Positions 5,666-13,358 of a stretch of DNA of 14,977 bases are shown in pieces. The notes under the pieces were generated by a model that was not told the origin of the DNA, made no database searches, and worked only from the letters and a program-made list of their open reading frames with translations. Position 1 is the stretch's first letter. Every line of letters begins with the position of its first letter. The stretch covers positions 1 to 14,977 of the forward strand of contig JBEHWX010000130.1 of NCBI GenBank assembly GCA_048498995.1, given 5' to 3'. The translations under genes were made by a program, and so were the position numbers. The stretch comes from JBEHWX01 sp048498995 (GTDB lineage Bacteria > Bacteroidota > Ignavibacteria > OLB7).

Positions 5666-7465
5666 TCAGTGATGATCCGGCACCGCCTCTGTGCCGTACG
5701 CATCGTAGTGAAGGTGAAAGTCCGCCAGCAGGAGCGCCACCTCCCGGTCGATGCCGTCGCGCCGGAGCAGGAGCGTCATCGGCGTACCGGCCGGCCGGCG
5801 GAACCACGCGGAGATCTCCTCGGCGCTGCGCCCGTCCATCGGCTCGCCGTCGACCGTCACCAGCAGGTCGCCCGGCGCGATGCCGTGCCGCCACGCGGGG
5901 GAATTGCGGACCACCGCGTCCACCATCAACTCCCCCCCCTGACGCCGGAGCGTGGCGCCGAGCATCGAACGGGGAAACGGCTCGTCGAAGTTGACATTCG
6001 GCTCGATATGGATGGTTTCGGCGTCGAAGTCGAAATGGATGATGAACTTCCTCCAGATCACCCCGCCGATGTTCCCCATGATGGCGGCGTTGGAGAAGCT
6101 CCCCTCCCCGGTCCGCGCCAGTCCGATCGGCACGTCGCGCAGCACGTGGCCGCCGATCCGCACCTCGTGGCAGAGCGCCAGGTACTTGGTCAGCTCCACG
6201 GTGCCGACGCCGCTCAGCGCGGTCATCGACGGCATCCGATCCGGATCGGTGACCATGCCGAAGCGGCTGACGAACGGCGCGTGAATGTGGAGCGAGCCGG
6301 CTCCGGTGTCGATCTGAAAGCTCCCCTCGTGCCCGTCGAAGGAGGCGTGAATGTAGCTTCGGTCGATCGAGATCGTCTCACCCGGTCCGTCGTAACGGAA
6401 CTCGTCCCGATCGAACACCTCCATCTCTCCGGCCACGTAATCGAGCTTCACCACGAAGCGCGTCAGGAAGTCCATCCCGAGGATGCCGTCGAGCCGTTGC
6501 AGCCGCGACTCCACCTCGGCCAGATCCATCGCCACGACGCGCTGATCGATCAGGGCCGCCTGTCCGATCCGGATCTCGGAAACCCGCACGAACTCGAACT
6601 CCTGTCCGCCCCCCACCCCCTGCGCCATCAGCTTCCCTTCCCCCTCGAGCCCCAGCGCCTCCTTCAGCCGCGTGGAGATCACCGTGGCGCCGGCGCCGGT
6701 ATCGACGATGAAGGTCCAGCGTCGGCCCGCGATCTCGACATCGGCGTAGATATGATCGAGCGGCACGCGGATCGGCACCCGCGTGCGCGTGACACCGTCG
6801 AGAAAGCGGTAATCGACCACGTCGCGGCTCGGCGGACCGAAGGCCCCCTCGTCGAGCGGCCCGTTCAGACGGACACTACTCAGCGCGAGCCGGGCCTCGT
6901 TGCCGGCCGCGTCGATATGCGTCACCATCGTCCCGACCAGGAGGCCATCGTGATACTGGTGCGCGTGGAATATCTCCACGACCGCGTGGCCGCTGAGCGA
7001 GGTCTCCCGCCGCAGGATATGCGCGGTCTCGGGATCGATGTCGACCACAGCGCTCATCGTCGGGTGATCGGCATCGGCGACGGTGCTGACATGAAGGCGG
7101 ATCAACTCTCCATGCCTGGAGGCGCGCACGCGGAACTGCTCGCGGTCGATGAGGTAGCGATGGAAGGTGAGATCGACGGACAGCCGCTCCCGTGCCCGGT
7201 CCGCCTCGCTCCTGACGCGGAGCTTGCCGTTGTGGTCGACCTTCCAGGTCACCTCGCCGTTGAAGCCGTCGGAGACCGTGAAGGCTCCGTAATCGACTTC
7301 GTGCAGATAGCGACGCCCGGCGACGTCGAACCTCGAGTGAACCTTTCCGGACAATGTCCCGACCTCGATGTCGTAGGCGAGGTCGACGGACGTAAGCGAG
7401 CGGAGCGTCTCCTCCCCGCCGACCTCCGCGAGCATCCTTGCGAGAATCTGTTCAATATCGATCAT
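5666..7465 (-). CDS. Two-lobed retropepsin-like aspartic protease with C-terminal PDZ domain
   Basis: A 599-residue protein in three parts. Residues 20-200 are beta-rich with no motif I can name, possibly a LolA-like carrier fold. Next come two tandem retropepsin-like lobes: the first has IVDTGAGATVIS at 253-264 (catalytic Asp255) and the closing GILGMDFL at 327-334; the second has QIDTGAGSLHI at 384-394 (Asp386) and IMGNIGG at 462-468. Residues about 500-582 form a PDZ domain (NSPAWRHGIAPGDLLVTVDG at 521-540). Two DTGA motifs in one chain mimic a pepsin-like active site, although bacterial members usually have a Ser or Thr after DTGA or dimerise. No signal peptide or lipobox precedes Met1, which is unusual for this architecture. 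ATG at 7465 is preceded by GAAGG. It lies 147 bp downstream of the XRE-TPR gene, same strand. Substrate unknown. Confidence 0.87.
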   Translation of the reverse strand: MIDIEQILARMLAEVGGEETLRSLTSVDLAYDIEVGTLSGKVHSRFDVAGRRYLHEVDYGAFTVSDGFNGEVTWKVDHNGKLRVRSEADRARERLSVDLTFHRYLIDREQFRVRASRHGELIRLHVSTVADADHPTMSAVVDIDPETAHILRRETSLSGHAVVEIFHAHQYHDGLLVGTMVTHIDAAGNEARLALSSVRLNGPLDEGAFGPPSRDVVDYRFLDGVTRTRVPIRVPLDHIYADVEIAGRRWTFIVDTGAGATVISTRLKEALGLEGEGKLMAQGVGGGQEFEFVRVSEIRIGQAALIDQRVVAMDLAEVESRLQRLDGILGMDFLTRFVVKLDYVAGEMEVFDRDEFRYDGPGETISIDRSYIHASFDGHEGSFQIDTGAGSLHIHAPFVSRFGMVTDPDRMPSMTALSGVGTVELTKYLALCHEVRIGGHVLRDVPIGLARTGEGSFSNAAIMGNIGGVIWRKFIIHFDFDAETIHIEPNVNFDEPFPRSMLGATLRRQGGELMVDAVVRNSPAWRHGIAPGDLLVTVDGEPMDGRSAEEISAWFRRPAGTPMTLLLRRDGIDREVALLLADFHLHYDAYGTEAVPDHH

Positions 7466-7612
7466 GCGGACCTTCAACAAATGGCGTCGGGCGCGCCGGG
7501 TGTGGTTCCCGGCACGCCTCGCTTCCGGGATTTCCGGAGGCGGATTCAGGGGGTGGAGATGTGCATAATATGGAACGGGCACCGAAGTGCGTCGCGCCGG
7601 AGCGATCATGGA

Positions 7613-8914
7613 TCAGTCGATGCGAGAGAGCGGGGCGTGGTCCGCGCGTCGCGCGCCCATGTCGGGAACGGGCGGGACGAGCATGCGGTTCGGGATCTCG
7701 AGGACGCGGAAGATACGAAGCGCCTCGGTGGCATGCCGCCGGGCGCCCGGCTGATCCCCGAGGGCCTGCCGGAGCCGGGCCGCCTCCTGAAGCATCATCG
7801 CGTGGATGAACGGGAACGGCTCCGAGCGCTCCAGGCCGATCGAGATCTCCTCCTCGGCCCGCTCCATCCGTCCGAGATGCCGGTAGGCGCGCGCCGCGAT
7901 CTCATGACAGGTGAGATCGTACACGGCGTGCCGCGCGATCTCCCGCAATCCCCGATCCAACAAATCCAGCGCCTCCGCGCACCGTCCAGCCGCATCCGCC
8001 GTGCCATCGGTCATCGGGCGGGCCAGCAGCTCGGCGCGGTACACGCGGCATTGCGACAGCCCCCTCTGGTAGCCGGCGAGCGACGCGTGATGCTCGGCGC
8101 GATCGAGCGCCGTGGAGGCGGCATCGAATCGTCCCTCGTCCACCTCCAGCACGAAGAGACTGGTCCAGGCGATCGCCAGATTGTAATCGCGGCCGAGTCG
8201 GGTATACGCTTCGATAGCCTCCATCTGCAGCCGGCGGCTCGGCTCGAGGAGCCCGAGCTCGCGGTAGACGCTCCCGAGATTGGAGAGCGCAGCGGCGTGA
8301 TCGGCCGGCGTATCGAACTCCGCGGGCTCGGCCACGCAAAGCTCGAAGGCGGCGCGGGCATCCTGAATCGGGCCGATGAAGGAATGGATCGTCGCGAGGT
8401 TGCAGGCGGCCTTGTGGAGAATTCCCCGATCGTCGCACTGGCGACCGATCTGCCGCGCCCGCTCGGCGTGCCGCCGCCCCTCCTCGTAATCCCCCTGACG
8501 CCACGCGGTGATCGACAGCAGATTGTAGAGACGCCCGAGCTGCCGGAGCGGGAGGTTCGGCTGCATCGTGGCGCGGATCAGGCTCTCGGCCAGCTCCCAG
8601 TTGTCCGACGGCGACAGGAGCGTCAGAAGCTCCTTCTCCTGCAGGAGCGTCGCGGCCACGCGCTGCTCCTCCCGCGTCGCCAGGATCTCGTCCTCCTCGG
8701 CGAGGATCAGGAGCTCGAGCGGCAGGTCGAGGGCGCGGGCGAGCTTCGCGGCGTTCTCCCGATCGATCCTCTTGACGCGTCCGTTCACCCAGCGTCCGAC
8801 CGTCTTGGTCGAGACGCCGACGGCGCGGGCCAGCCACCACTGCTTGAGCGAGAGCGCCTCGATCCTTCCGGCAAGGGCGTGCGTGTCGAGCCGCAGTGTG
8901 TCCTCTTTCCTCAT
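7613..8914 (-). CDS. XRE-type HTH regulator with TPR domain
   Basis: A 433-residue protein. Residues about 22-71 form an XRE/Cro-like helix-turn-helix (SLKQWWLARAVGVSTKTVGR followed by WVNG). The remainder, from about 95, is a helical TPR-like array; NLATIHSFIGPIQDARAAFE, ALSNLGSVYRELGLLEPSRR and AARAYRHLGRMERAEEEI are typical repeat units. HTH plus TPR is the layout of RRNPP-type regulators, in which the TPR part senses a peptide or partner protein; no peptide gene was recognised here. ATG at 8914 is chosen over the longer frame to 9055 because a promoter with its -10 box seven bases away fits a leaderless mRNA. It is divergent from the TPR-like gene at 9062 and upstream of the protease-PDZ gene. 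Role in controlling these neighbours is inference. Confidence 0.88.
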   Translation of the reverse strand: MRKEDTLRLDTHALAGRIEALSLKQWWLARAVGVSTKTVGRWVNGRVKRIDRENAAKLARALDLPLELLILAEEDEILATREEQRVAATLLQEKELLTLLSPSDNWELAESLIRATMQPNLPLRQLGRLYNLLSITAWRQGDYEEGRRHAERARQIGRQCDDRGILHKAACNLATIHSFIGPIQDARAAFELCVAEPAEFDTPADHAAALSNLGSVYRELGLLEPSRRLQMEAIEAYTRLGRDYNLAIAWTSLFVLEVDEGRFDAASTALDRAEHHASLAGYQRGLSQCRVYRAELLARPMTDGTADAAGRCAEALDLLDRGLREIARHAVYDLTCHEIAARAYRHLGRMERAEEEISIGLERSEPFPFIHAMMLQEAARLRQALGDQPGARRHATEALRIFRVLEIPNRMLVPPVPDMGARRADHAPLSRID

Positions 8915-8921
8915 GTCGACA

Positions 8922-8950
8922 AGTATATCACGGCGGTCCGGGCGGGACAA
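8922..8950 (-). promoter_or_regulatory. Sigma-70-like promoter of the XRE-TPR gene (leaderless)
   Basis: On the minus strand, TTGTCC (8950-8945), a 17-base spacer and TATACT (8927-8922), then seven bases (TGTCGAC) to the ATG at 8914. The geometry, -10 box and start-codon flank resemble the promoter of the gene at 5068. The -35 box lies inside the inverted repeat GGAC-TT-GTCC. Confidence 0.62.
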
Positions 8951-8960
8951 GTCCGCCAGG

Positions 8961-8980
8961 CCATGTCCCCCAATGTCCCC
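8961..8980. repeat. Tandem 10-bp repeats in the divergent promoter region
   Basis: ccatgtcccc (8961-8970) and caatgtcccc (8971-8980) match at 9 of 10 positions. A third, weaker version on the same register (caagtccgcc, 8948-8957) overlaps the -35 region of the XRE-TPR promoter. A 10-bp period places the copies on one face of the helix, which suits a regulator binding array. Confidence 0.5.
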
Positions 8981-9061
8981 TTCGGATCGTTCCGGAGCGG
9001 CGTACTTTGCGCGCCCGGACCACCGGGAGCGAACACCGACATCAAACCGGAGCATGCGAAC

Positions 9062-9856
9062 ATGAGCACGACGACAACCGACGGTAACGACGTTGCGGAA
9101 CGGGAGTGGGAGGCGCTGCGCGAGAAGATGCGGTCAGGCGGGGCGGCCGCGGTGATCGATCACATCGGAACCTTCGAGCCGGCCGACCGTCTGAAGCTCT
9201 ACAACTTTGCGCAGACCGCCTTCAGCGGGCGCCGGGCCGAGCTCGGCGGAGCTGCGGGTTTCGACGACTACATCGCCGTGGTCCGCGCGGGGATCGATCA
9301 GGCATTGGAGATGGCCGGCCTGGCCGATGATCCAGACATAGCCGCGCGCCGGAAGGATCTGGCGAACATCTTCTCCTTCAATCTCTCGGCGGACCTGGCC
9401 GAGTGCTGGCCGGAGGATACGCGGCCTAGGGAACGGCGGCATTTCGAGGAGGGGCTCCGCGCCGCGGCCGACTGCATCGGCTGGCGCGAGGAGCTGGGGA
9501 AGGATCCCTCGCGCAAGGCGCTCGCGCAGTGGGCAAAGGGGATGCATCTGCTGTCGCTCGGAAACTTCGAGGAGGCGCGCGCAACCTTCGCGACCGCGCT
9601 TCGTCTGAGCGAGGAATTTGCCGCCGCGTCCGGCAACCCCACCGACGCGACCCCCGAGGCCGACTTCAGCATCCTCCTCGGCCATGGTTATCTCGGCATC
9701 GCCGAGTCCCTTGCCGGCGGCGACGAGGGAAGCCGACGCTACGATCGCGCCATCGAAACGTTCACGACGCAGGCCGAGCGATTCCCCGATCGCCGCGAGG
9801 ATGCCGAGTTCGGCATCGCGCAGCTGCGTTGCGTTCACTCCAAATTTCTCGCGTAG
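9062..9856 (+). CDS. TPR-like helical protein of unknown function
   Basis: A 264-residue soluble, mostly alpha-helical protein with no signal peptide. The C-terminal half resembles TPR repeats: one around ALAQWAKGMHLLSLGNFEEA (153-172) continuing into ARATFATALRLSEEF, and another around GHGYLGIAESLAGG (207-220) through AIETFTTQAERFPDRREDA (230-248). The central block around NIFSFNLSADLAECWP (102-117) is distinctive, but I cannot name its family. GGAG at 9049-9052 lies nine bases before the ATG. The gene is divergent from the XRE-TPR regulator across a 147-bp region with repeat elements, so co-regulation is plausible. It ends 47 bp before the DUF5916 gene. The frame stays open far upstream, but only the part from this ATG has protein-like composition; upstream it is antisense to other genes. 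Confidence 0.8.
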   Translation: MSTTTTDGNDVAEREWEALREKMRSGGAAAVIDHIGTFEPADRLKLYNFAQTAFSGRRAELGGAAGFDDYIAVVRAGIDQALEMAGLADDPDIAARRKDLANIFSFNLSADLAECWPEDTRPRERRHFEEGLRAAADCIGWREELGKDPSRKALAQWAKGMHLLSLGNFEEARATFATALRLSEEFAAASGNPTDATPEADFSILLGHGYLGIAESLAGGDEGSRRYDRAIETFTTQAERFPDRREDAEFGIAQLRCVHSKFLA

Positions 9857-9903
9857 GCTGGGCCCGCCCGCGTGATGAACCTCCCGAACCGAGAGTACGC
9901 CCT

Positions 9904-12198
9904 ATGTCACGCAGTTCCCTCCTCCTGGTCGCGCTTCTGTTGTTCGTGGCCCGGTTGCTGCCGGCGCAGACGATCGCCCGCGCCGAGGACACGCCCCCGC
10001 CGACGGCCGAATCCCGCTTCACGCCGAACGTCTCTCCCACGCTCGTCCTGCATCGGGCATCGGGACCGATCACGATCGACGGCCGCCTGGACGAGGCGGC
10101 TTGGGCCGACGCCGCGCGCGCCGAGAATTTCACGGAGGTCTATCCGAACGAGCTCGGCCGCCCGCGCGTGGCGACCAGCGCCATGGTCACCTACGACGAC
10201 CGGAATCTCTACATCGGCTTCATCGCCAAGGACGATCCCTCCACGATCCGCGCATCGCTCCACGACCGGGACGAGCAGTGGAACGAGGATTACTGCGGCT
10301 TCATCCTCGACACCTATGGCAACGCGTCGTGGGCCTACGAGATCTTCGTCAACGCCCTCGGTGTGCAGGGAGATCTGCTCTGGCCGAGCAACGCCGACGA
10401 GGACACGAAGTTCGACATGGTCTTCGACGCCCGGAGCCAGATCACCGAGGATGGCTACCGCGTGGAGATCGCGATCCCGTTCAGCAGCCTCCGCTTCCCC
10501 GACGCGCCGTCGCAGGTCTGGAAGGGGACGTTCTGGAGGATTCACCCCCGCGAGAGCCGGATGGAATATTCCTGGGCGGCGATCGACCGGAACAACCCGT
10601 GCGAGTTCTGCCAGTACGGCACGATCCTCGGCATCGAGAACGTTCATCCGGGCGGCTCGCTGGAGCTTCTGCCGGCGGTGGTCGCCTCCAGTGCCGGCAC
10701 GCGCGAGGAGCCGGGAGTGCCATCCTCCCCCTTCACCTACACGCCGGTCTCGACCAACCTCTCGCTCGGCGCCCGCTATGCCTTCACGCCGAGCGTCACC
10801 GCCGAGATGACGATCAACCCGGACTTCAGCCAGGTGGAATCCGACGCCACGCAGATCGACGTCAACTCCACGTTCGCCATCTCCTATCCGGAGCGGCGCC
10901 CCTTCTTTCAGGAGGGGAGCGATCTGTTCAGCGGCTGGATCAACTCGGTCTACACCCGCTCGATCAACGCGCCGAAGGTCGCGGCAAAACTGATCGGGCG
11001 GATGGGGTCGACTTCGCTGGCCTATCTCGGCGCCTGGGACGAGCAGTCGCCGATCATCATCCCGGACGAGGAGCGGAGCTATTTCGTCCAGGGTGGGCGC
11101 TCCCTCTCGACCGTGGCCCGCGCGCGAAAGGCAATCGGCGAAAGCTCCTACATCGGCGCGCTGGTGACCGATCGCAGGTTCGAGGGGGGCGGCTCCGGCA
11201 CGCAGATGAGCATCGACGCGCTCTACCGGTTCCTCGGCAATTATCAGCTCGAGATGCAGACGGCGTTCAGCCTGACGGCCGAGCCGAACGCGCCGGAGCT
11301 CACCGCGGACTACGACAGCGTCACCTTCGATCGCGGCCGTCACACGATTGCCCTCGACGGCGAGAAATATGCCGGCAACGCCATCTACGCGAGCGTGGAG
11401 CGCCACGCCCGCGACTGGAACTTCGACTTCGACTACTGGGAGACGAGTCCCACCTTCCGCGCCTACAACGGGTTCATCACGCGGGACAACCGCCGCGAGG
11501 GGGATTTGTGGGCCGGCTACACCATCTACCCGAGCTCGAGCTTCATCGACCGGATCGAGCCTTCGGCCAGCATCGGCCGCGTCTGGAACTACGACGGGCT
11601 CCGGAAGGATGAATGGATAGTCCCGGCGATCTCCTTCAACTTCAAGGCGCAGACCTGGGTCAAGCTGGCCTACGTCCTGAGCAACGAGCGCTTCAAGGGC
11701 TACGACATGGACGGCATCAGCCGTCTGGAGATGAACGTCAACAGCAACTTCAGCCAGCCGGTGAGCCTCGGCATGGATCTGACGGTCGGCCGCAGCATCG
11801 CCCGATCGCTCGACGTTCCGGTGCTCGGCCGCGGGATCGACATCAACGCGTTCGGCACGTTCAAGCTCTTCGAGCGCCTGAATATCCAACCGTCGCTGGC
11901 CTATTCGCGGATGGCCTATCCCGACAGCGCCGCGGTGATCTACGATGGATTCATCGCGCGCGCCAAGGTGAGCTATCAGTTCAGCCGCGAGCTCTTCCTC
12001 CGGCTCGTGGTGCAGTACGACGACTTCTCGCGCGCGCTCTCGGTGGAGCCGCTGGTGACCTACAAGCTCAACCCGTTCACGATCTTCTACGCCGGCTCCA
12101 CGCACCTGCTGGACGACGATCCGGAGCGGGATCGCTTCAACGGCGTGCTCGGCCAGCAGCAGTTCTTCGTCAAGGGGCAGTATCTGGTGCAGATCTGA
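9904..12198 (+). CDS. DUF5916 outer-membrane protein with CBM9-like domain
   Basis: A 764-residue exported protein. Residues 1-22 are a signal peptide (hydrophobic LLLVALLLFVARLLPAQ). Residues about 46-245 form a carbohydrate-binding family 9-like domain that starts with the familiar ITIDGRLDEAAW (57-67) and includes YDDRNLYIGF and EDGYRVEIAIPFSSLRF. The remainder is a DUF5916-type beta-barrel with the hallmark NPDFSQVESD at 305-314 and YPERRPFFQEG at 328-338, then many alternating beta strands, ending in an aromatic/hydrophobic terminal strand (QQQFFVKGQYLVQI) as outer-membrane barrels do. The ligand is unknown; a role in glycan or nutrient handling at the surface is inference. GAGAG lies eight bases before the ATG. 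A strong terminator follows the stop. Confidence 0.93.
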   Translation: MSRSSLLLVALLLFVARLLPAQTIARAEDTPPPTAESRFTPNVSPTLVLHRASGPITIDGRLDEAAWADAARAENFTEVYPNELGRPRVATSAMVTYDDRNLYIGFIAKDDPSTIRASLHDRDEQWNEDYCGFILDTYGNASWAYEIFVNALGVQGDLLWPSNADEDTKFDMVFDARSQITEDGYRVEIAIPFSSLRFPDAPSQVWKGTFWRIHPRESRMEYSWAAIDRNNPCEFCQYGTILGIENVHPGGSLELLPAVVASSAGTREEPGVPSSPFTYTPVSTNLSLGARYAFTPSVTAEMTINPDFSQVESDATQIDVNSTFAISYPERRPFFQEGSDLFSGWINSVYTRSINAPKVAAKLIGRMGSTSLAYLGAWDEQSPIIIPDEERSYFVQGGRSLSTVARARKAIGESSYIGALVTDRRFEGGGSGTQMSIDALYRFLGNYQLEMQTAFSLTAEPNAPELTADYDSVTFDRGRHTIALDGEKYAGNAIYASVERHARDWNFDFDYWETSPTFRAYNGFITRDNRREGDLWAGYTIYPSSSFIDRIEPSASIGRVWNYDGLRKDEWIVPAISFNFKAQTWVKLAYVLSNERFKGYDMDGISRLEMNVNSNFSQPVSLGMDLTVGRSIARSLDVPVLGRGIDINAFGTFKLFERLNIQPSLAYSRMAYPDSAAVIYDGFIARAKVSYQFSRELFLRLVVQYDDFSRALSVEPLVTYKLNPFTIFYAGSTHLLDDDPERDRFNGVLGQQQFFVKGQYLVQI

Positions 12199-12228
12199 GT
12201 CGAACAACGCTCCGCGTCTCGTAGATTC

Positions 12229-12263
12229 CGGCGTCGGCCATCTCCATGGGCCGGCGCCGTTTT
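12229..12263 (+). terminator. Rho-independent terminator after the DUF5916 gene
   Basis: An 11-bp stem, CGGCGTCGGCC (12229-12239) with GGCCGGCGCCG (12249-12259), one G-U pair, a 9-base loop, followed directly by TTTT (12260-12263). It lies 30 bases past the DUF5916 stop and 21 bases before the WYL regulator start, so the latter needs its own promoter or readthrough. It is the only terminator here with a T-run. Confidence 0.88.
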
Positions 12264-12284
12264 CATATCCGCTGATCCCATCCC

Positions 12285-13238
12285 ATGAATCGAACCGACC
12301 GGATGCTGGCGATCCTACTGGAGCTTCAGGCCCGCGGCACGCTGCGCGCCGAGGATCTCGCCGAGCGCCTGGAGGTGAGCCGGCGCTCGATCTATCGCGA
12401 TCTCCAGGCACTCTCGGAAACCGGCGTGCCGATCCTCGCCGTCCCCGGGCGTGGCTACTCCCTGATGGAGGGCTACTTCCTGCCGCCGCTGAGCTTCACC
12501 TCGGAGGAGGCGCTGGCGCTCCTGCTCGGAGCCGATGCCGTGCGCCAGACGCTCCGTATCCATGGGGCCGCGGCCGGCGATGCCTCCGACAAGATCATGG
12601 CGATTCTCCCCGAGGAGAGCCGGCGCCGCGTGGCGGAGCTGCGTGGTCTGGTGCACTTCATCCAGCCGCAGCGTCCCGGACGCCGGAGCGAGATGGCCGA
12701 TGTGGAGCTGCTGCGCGAAGCGGCCATCGCCGGACGGAGCGTCGAGTTCGATTACGTGAAGCGCTTCCCCGAGGCCTTGCCGCCGGAGCGTCGGGTGGTC
12801 GATCCCCACGCGCTGTCGAACATCTCCGGCGCATGGTATCTGGTCGGGCACTGCCACGCGCGCGGCGCGCGACGGATCTTCCGCGTGCAGCGGATGGAGC
12901 GCCTGACGGTCCTCGACGCCACCTTCCGCCGCCCCACCGATTTCACCTTCGCTCCCCCCGACCGCGCCGACGAGCGCCCGGTCATCATCCGCCTCCTGAT
13001 CGACCATGAGCATGTCCGCTGGGTTCGCGAATCCCCTTCCTTCTTTCAGATCGCCGAGGAGGAGCATCCGGAGGGACTGGTGATCGTGCTCGCCTCCCGG
13101 ACCGTGGCCGAGGTGCTCCACTGGATCATCGGGCTCGGCTCGCACGCGCGGGTGATCGATCCTCCCGAGGTCGCCGAGGCGGTCAGGATCGAGGTGGAGA
13201 AAATTCTCGAGCGCTATCGACCGGCGGCGCACTGCTGA
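12285..13238 (+). CDS. WYL-domain transcriptional regulator
   Basis: A 317-residue YafY-type regulator. The N-terminal winged helix (about 2-58, DeoR-like, HTH_11) includes the recognition region LAERLEVSRRSIYRDLQALS (25-44) and the GVPILAVPGRGYSL wing. The WYL domain spans about 138-210: a FDYVKR strand (155-160), VVDPHALSNISGAWYLVGHC (171-190) with the signature W184-Y185-L186, and the basic RIFRVQRM (197-204), where arginines are expected ligand contacts. The C-terminal ~90 residues (RPVIIRLLIDHEHVRWV onward) form the WCX extension. The ligand is unknown. No Shine-Dalgarno sequence is visible before the ATG. DinB-type and DUF1223 genes follow downstream on the same strand and may be its targets or operon partners, which is inference. 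Confidence 0.93.
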   Translation: MNRTDRMLAILLELQARGTLRAEDLAERLEVSRRSIYRDLQALSETGVPILAVPGRGYSLMEGYFLPPLSFTSEEALALLLGADAVRQTLRIHGAAAGDASDKIMAILPEESRRRVAELRGLVHFIQPQRPGRRSEMADVELLREAAIAGRSVEFDYVKRFPEALPPERRVVDPHALSNISGAWYLVGHCHARGARRIFRVQRMERLTVLDATFRRPTDFTFAPPDRADERPVIIRLLIDHEHVRWVRESPSFFQIAEEEHPEGLVIVLASRTVAEVLHWIIGLGSHARVIDPPEVAEAVRIEVEKILERYRPAAHC

Positions 13239-13280
13239 CAGGATGGTGGCAACAGCGTCGGCGTAGATTCGCGCATGTCG

Positions 13281-13298
13281 GACGATCACCCGATCGTC
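13281..13298 (+). terminator. Short perfect hairpin after the WYL regulator
   Basis: GACGATC (13281-13287) and GATCGTC (13292-13298) with an ACCC loop, about 45 bases past the WYL stop. No T-run follows. It could be an operator dyad or a weak terminator, and it favours reading this stretch as intergenic rather than as the start of the DinB-type gene. Confidence 0.35.
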
Positions 13299-13358
13299 AT
13301 CGAACAATGCCGGCTCCGCTCCGGGGTCGCCTCACTTCTTACCAGCCGGAACGAACAG

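Noticed and set aside
7495..7513. GCCGGG/CCCGGC hairpin between the XRE-TPR and protease genes
   Set aside because: A 6-bp stem with no T-run in a very GC-rich spacer is expected by chance, and does not justify splitting the two genes into separate units.
9002..9013. gtactttgcgcg, resembling the left half of the 17-bp operator-like site
   Set aside because: Only the left part matches and the CAAAG arm is missing. It may equally be a -10 region for the gene at 9062, so it was not counted as a third site.
5513..9856. A plus-strand frame open for 1447 codons
   Set aside because: Only its last part (from 9062) is a real gene. Upstream it is exactly antisense to the protease and XRE-TPR genes, rich in Arg, His, Asp and Val, and has no recognisable domain: a GC-bias artefact.
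9907..12411. 834-codon minus-strand frame
   Set aside because: Antisense to the DUF5916 gene, which has clear domains and a signal peptide; the antisense product has no family features.
13235..13269. CTGACA and TAGATT as a promoter for the DinB-type gene
   Set aside because: The spacing between the boxes is 23 bases, too long for a sigma-70 promoter.
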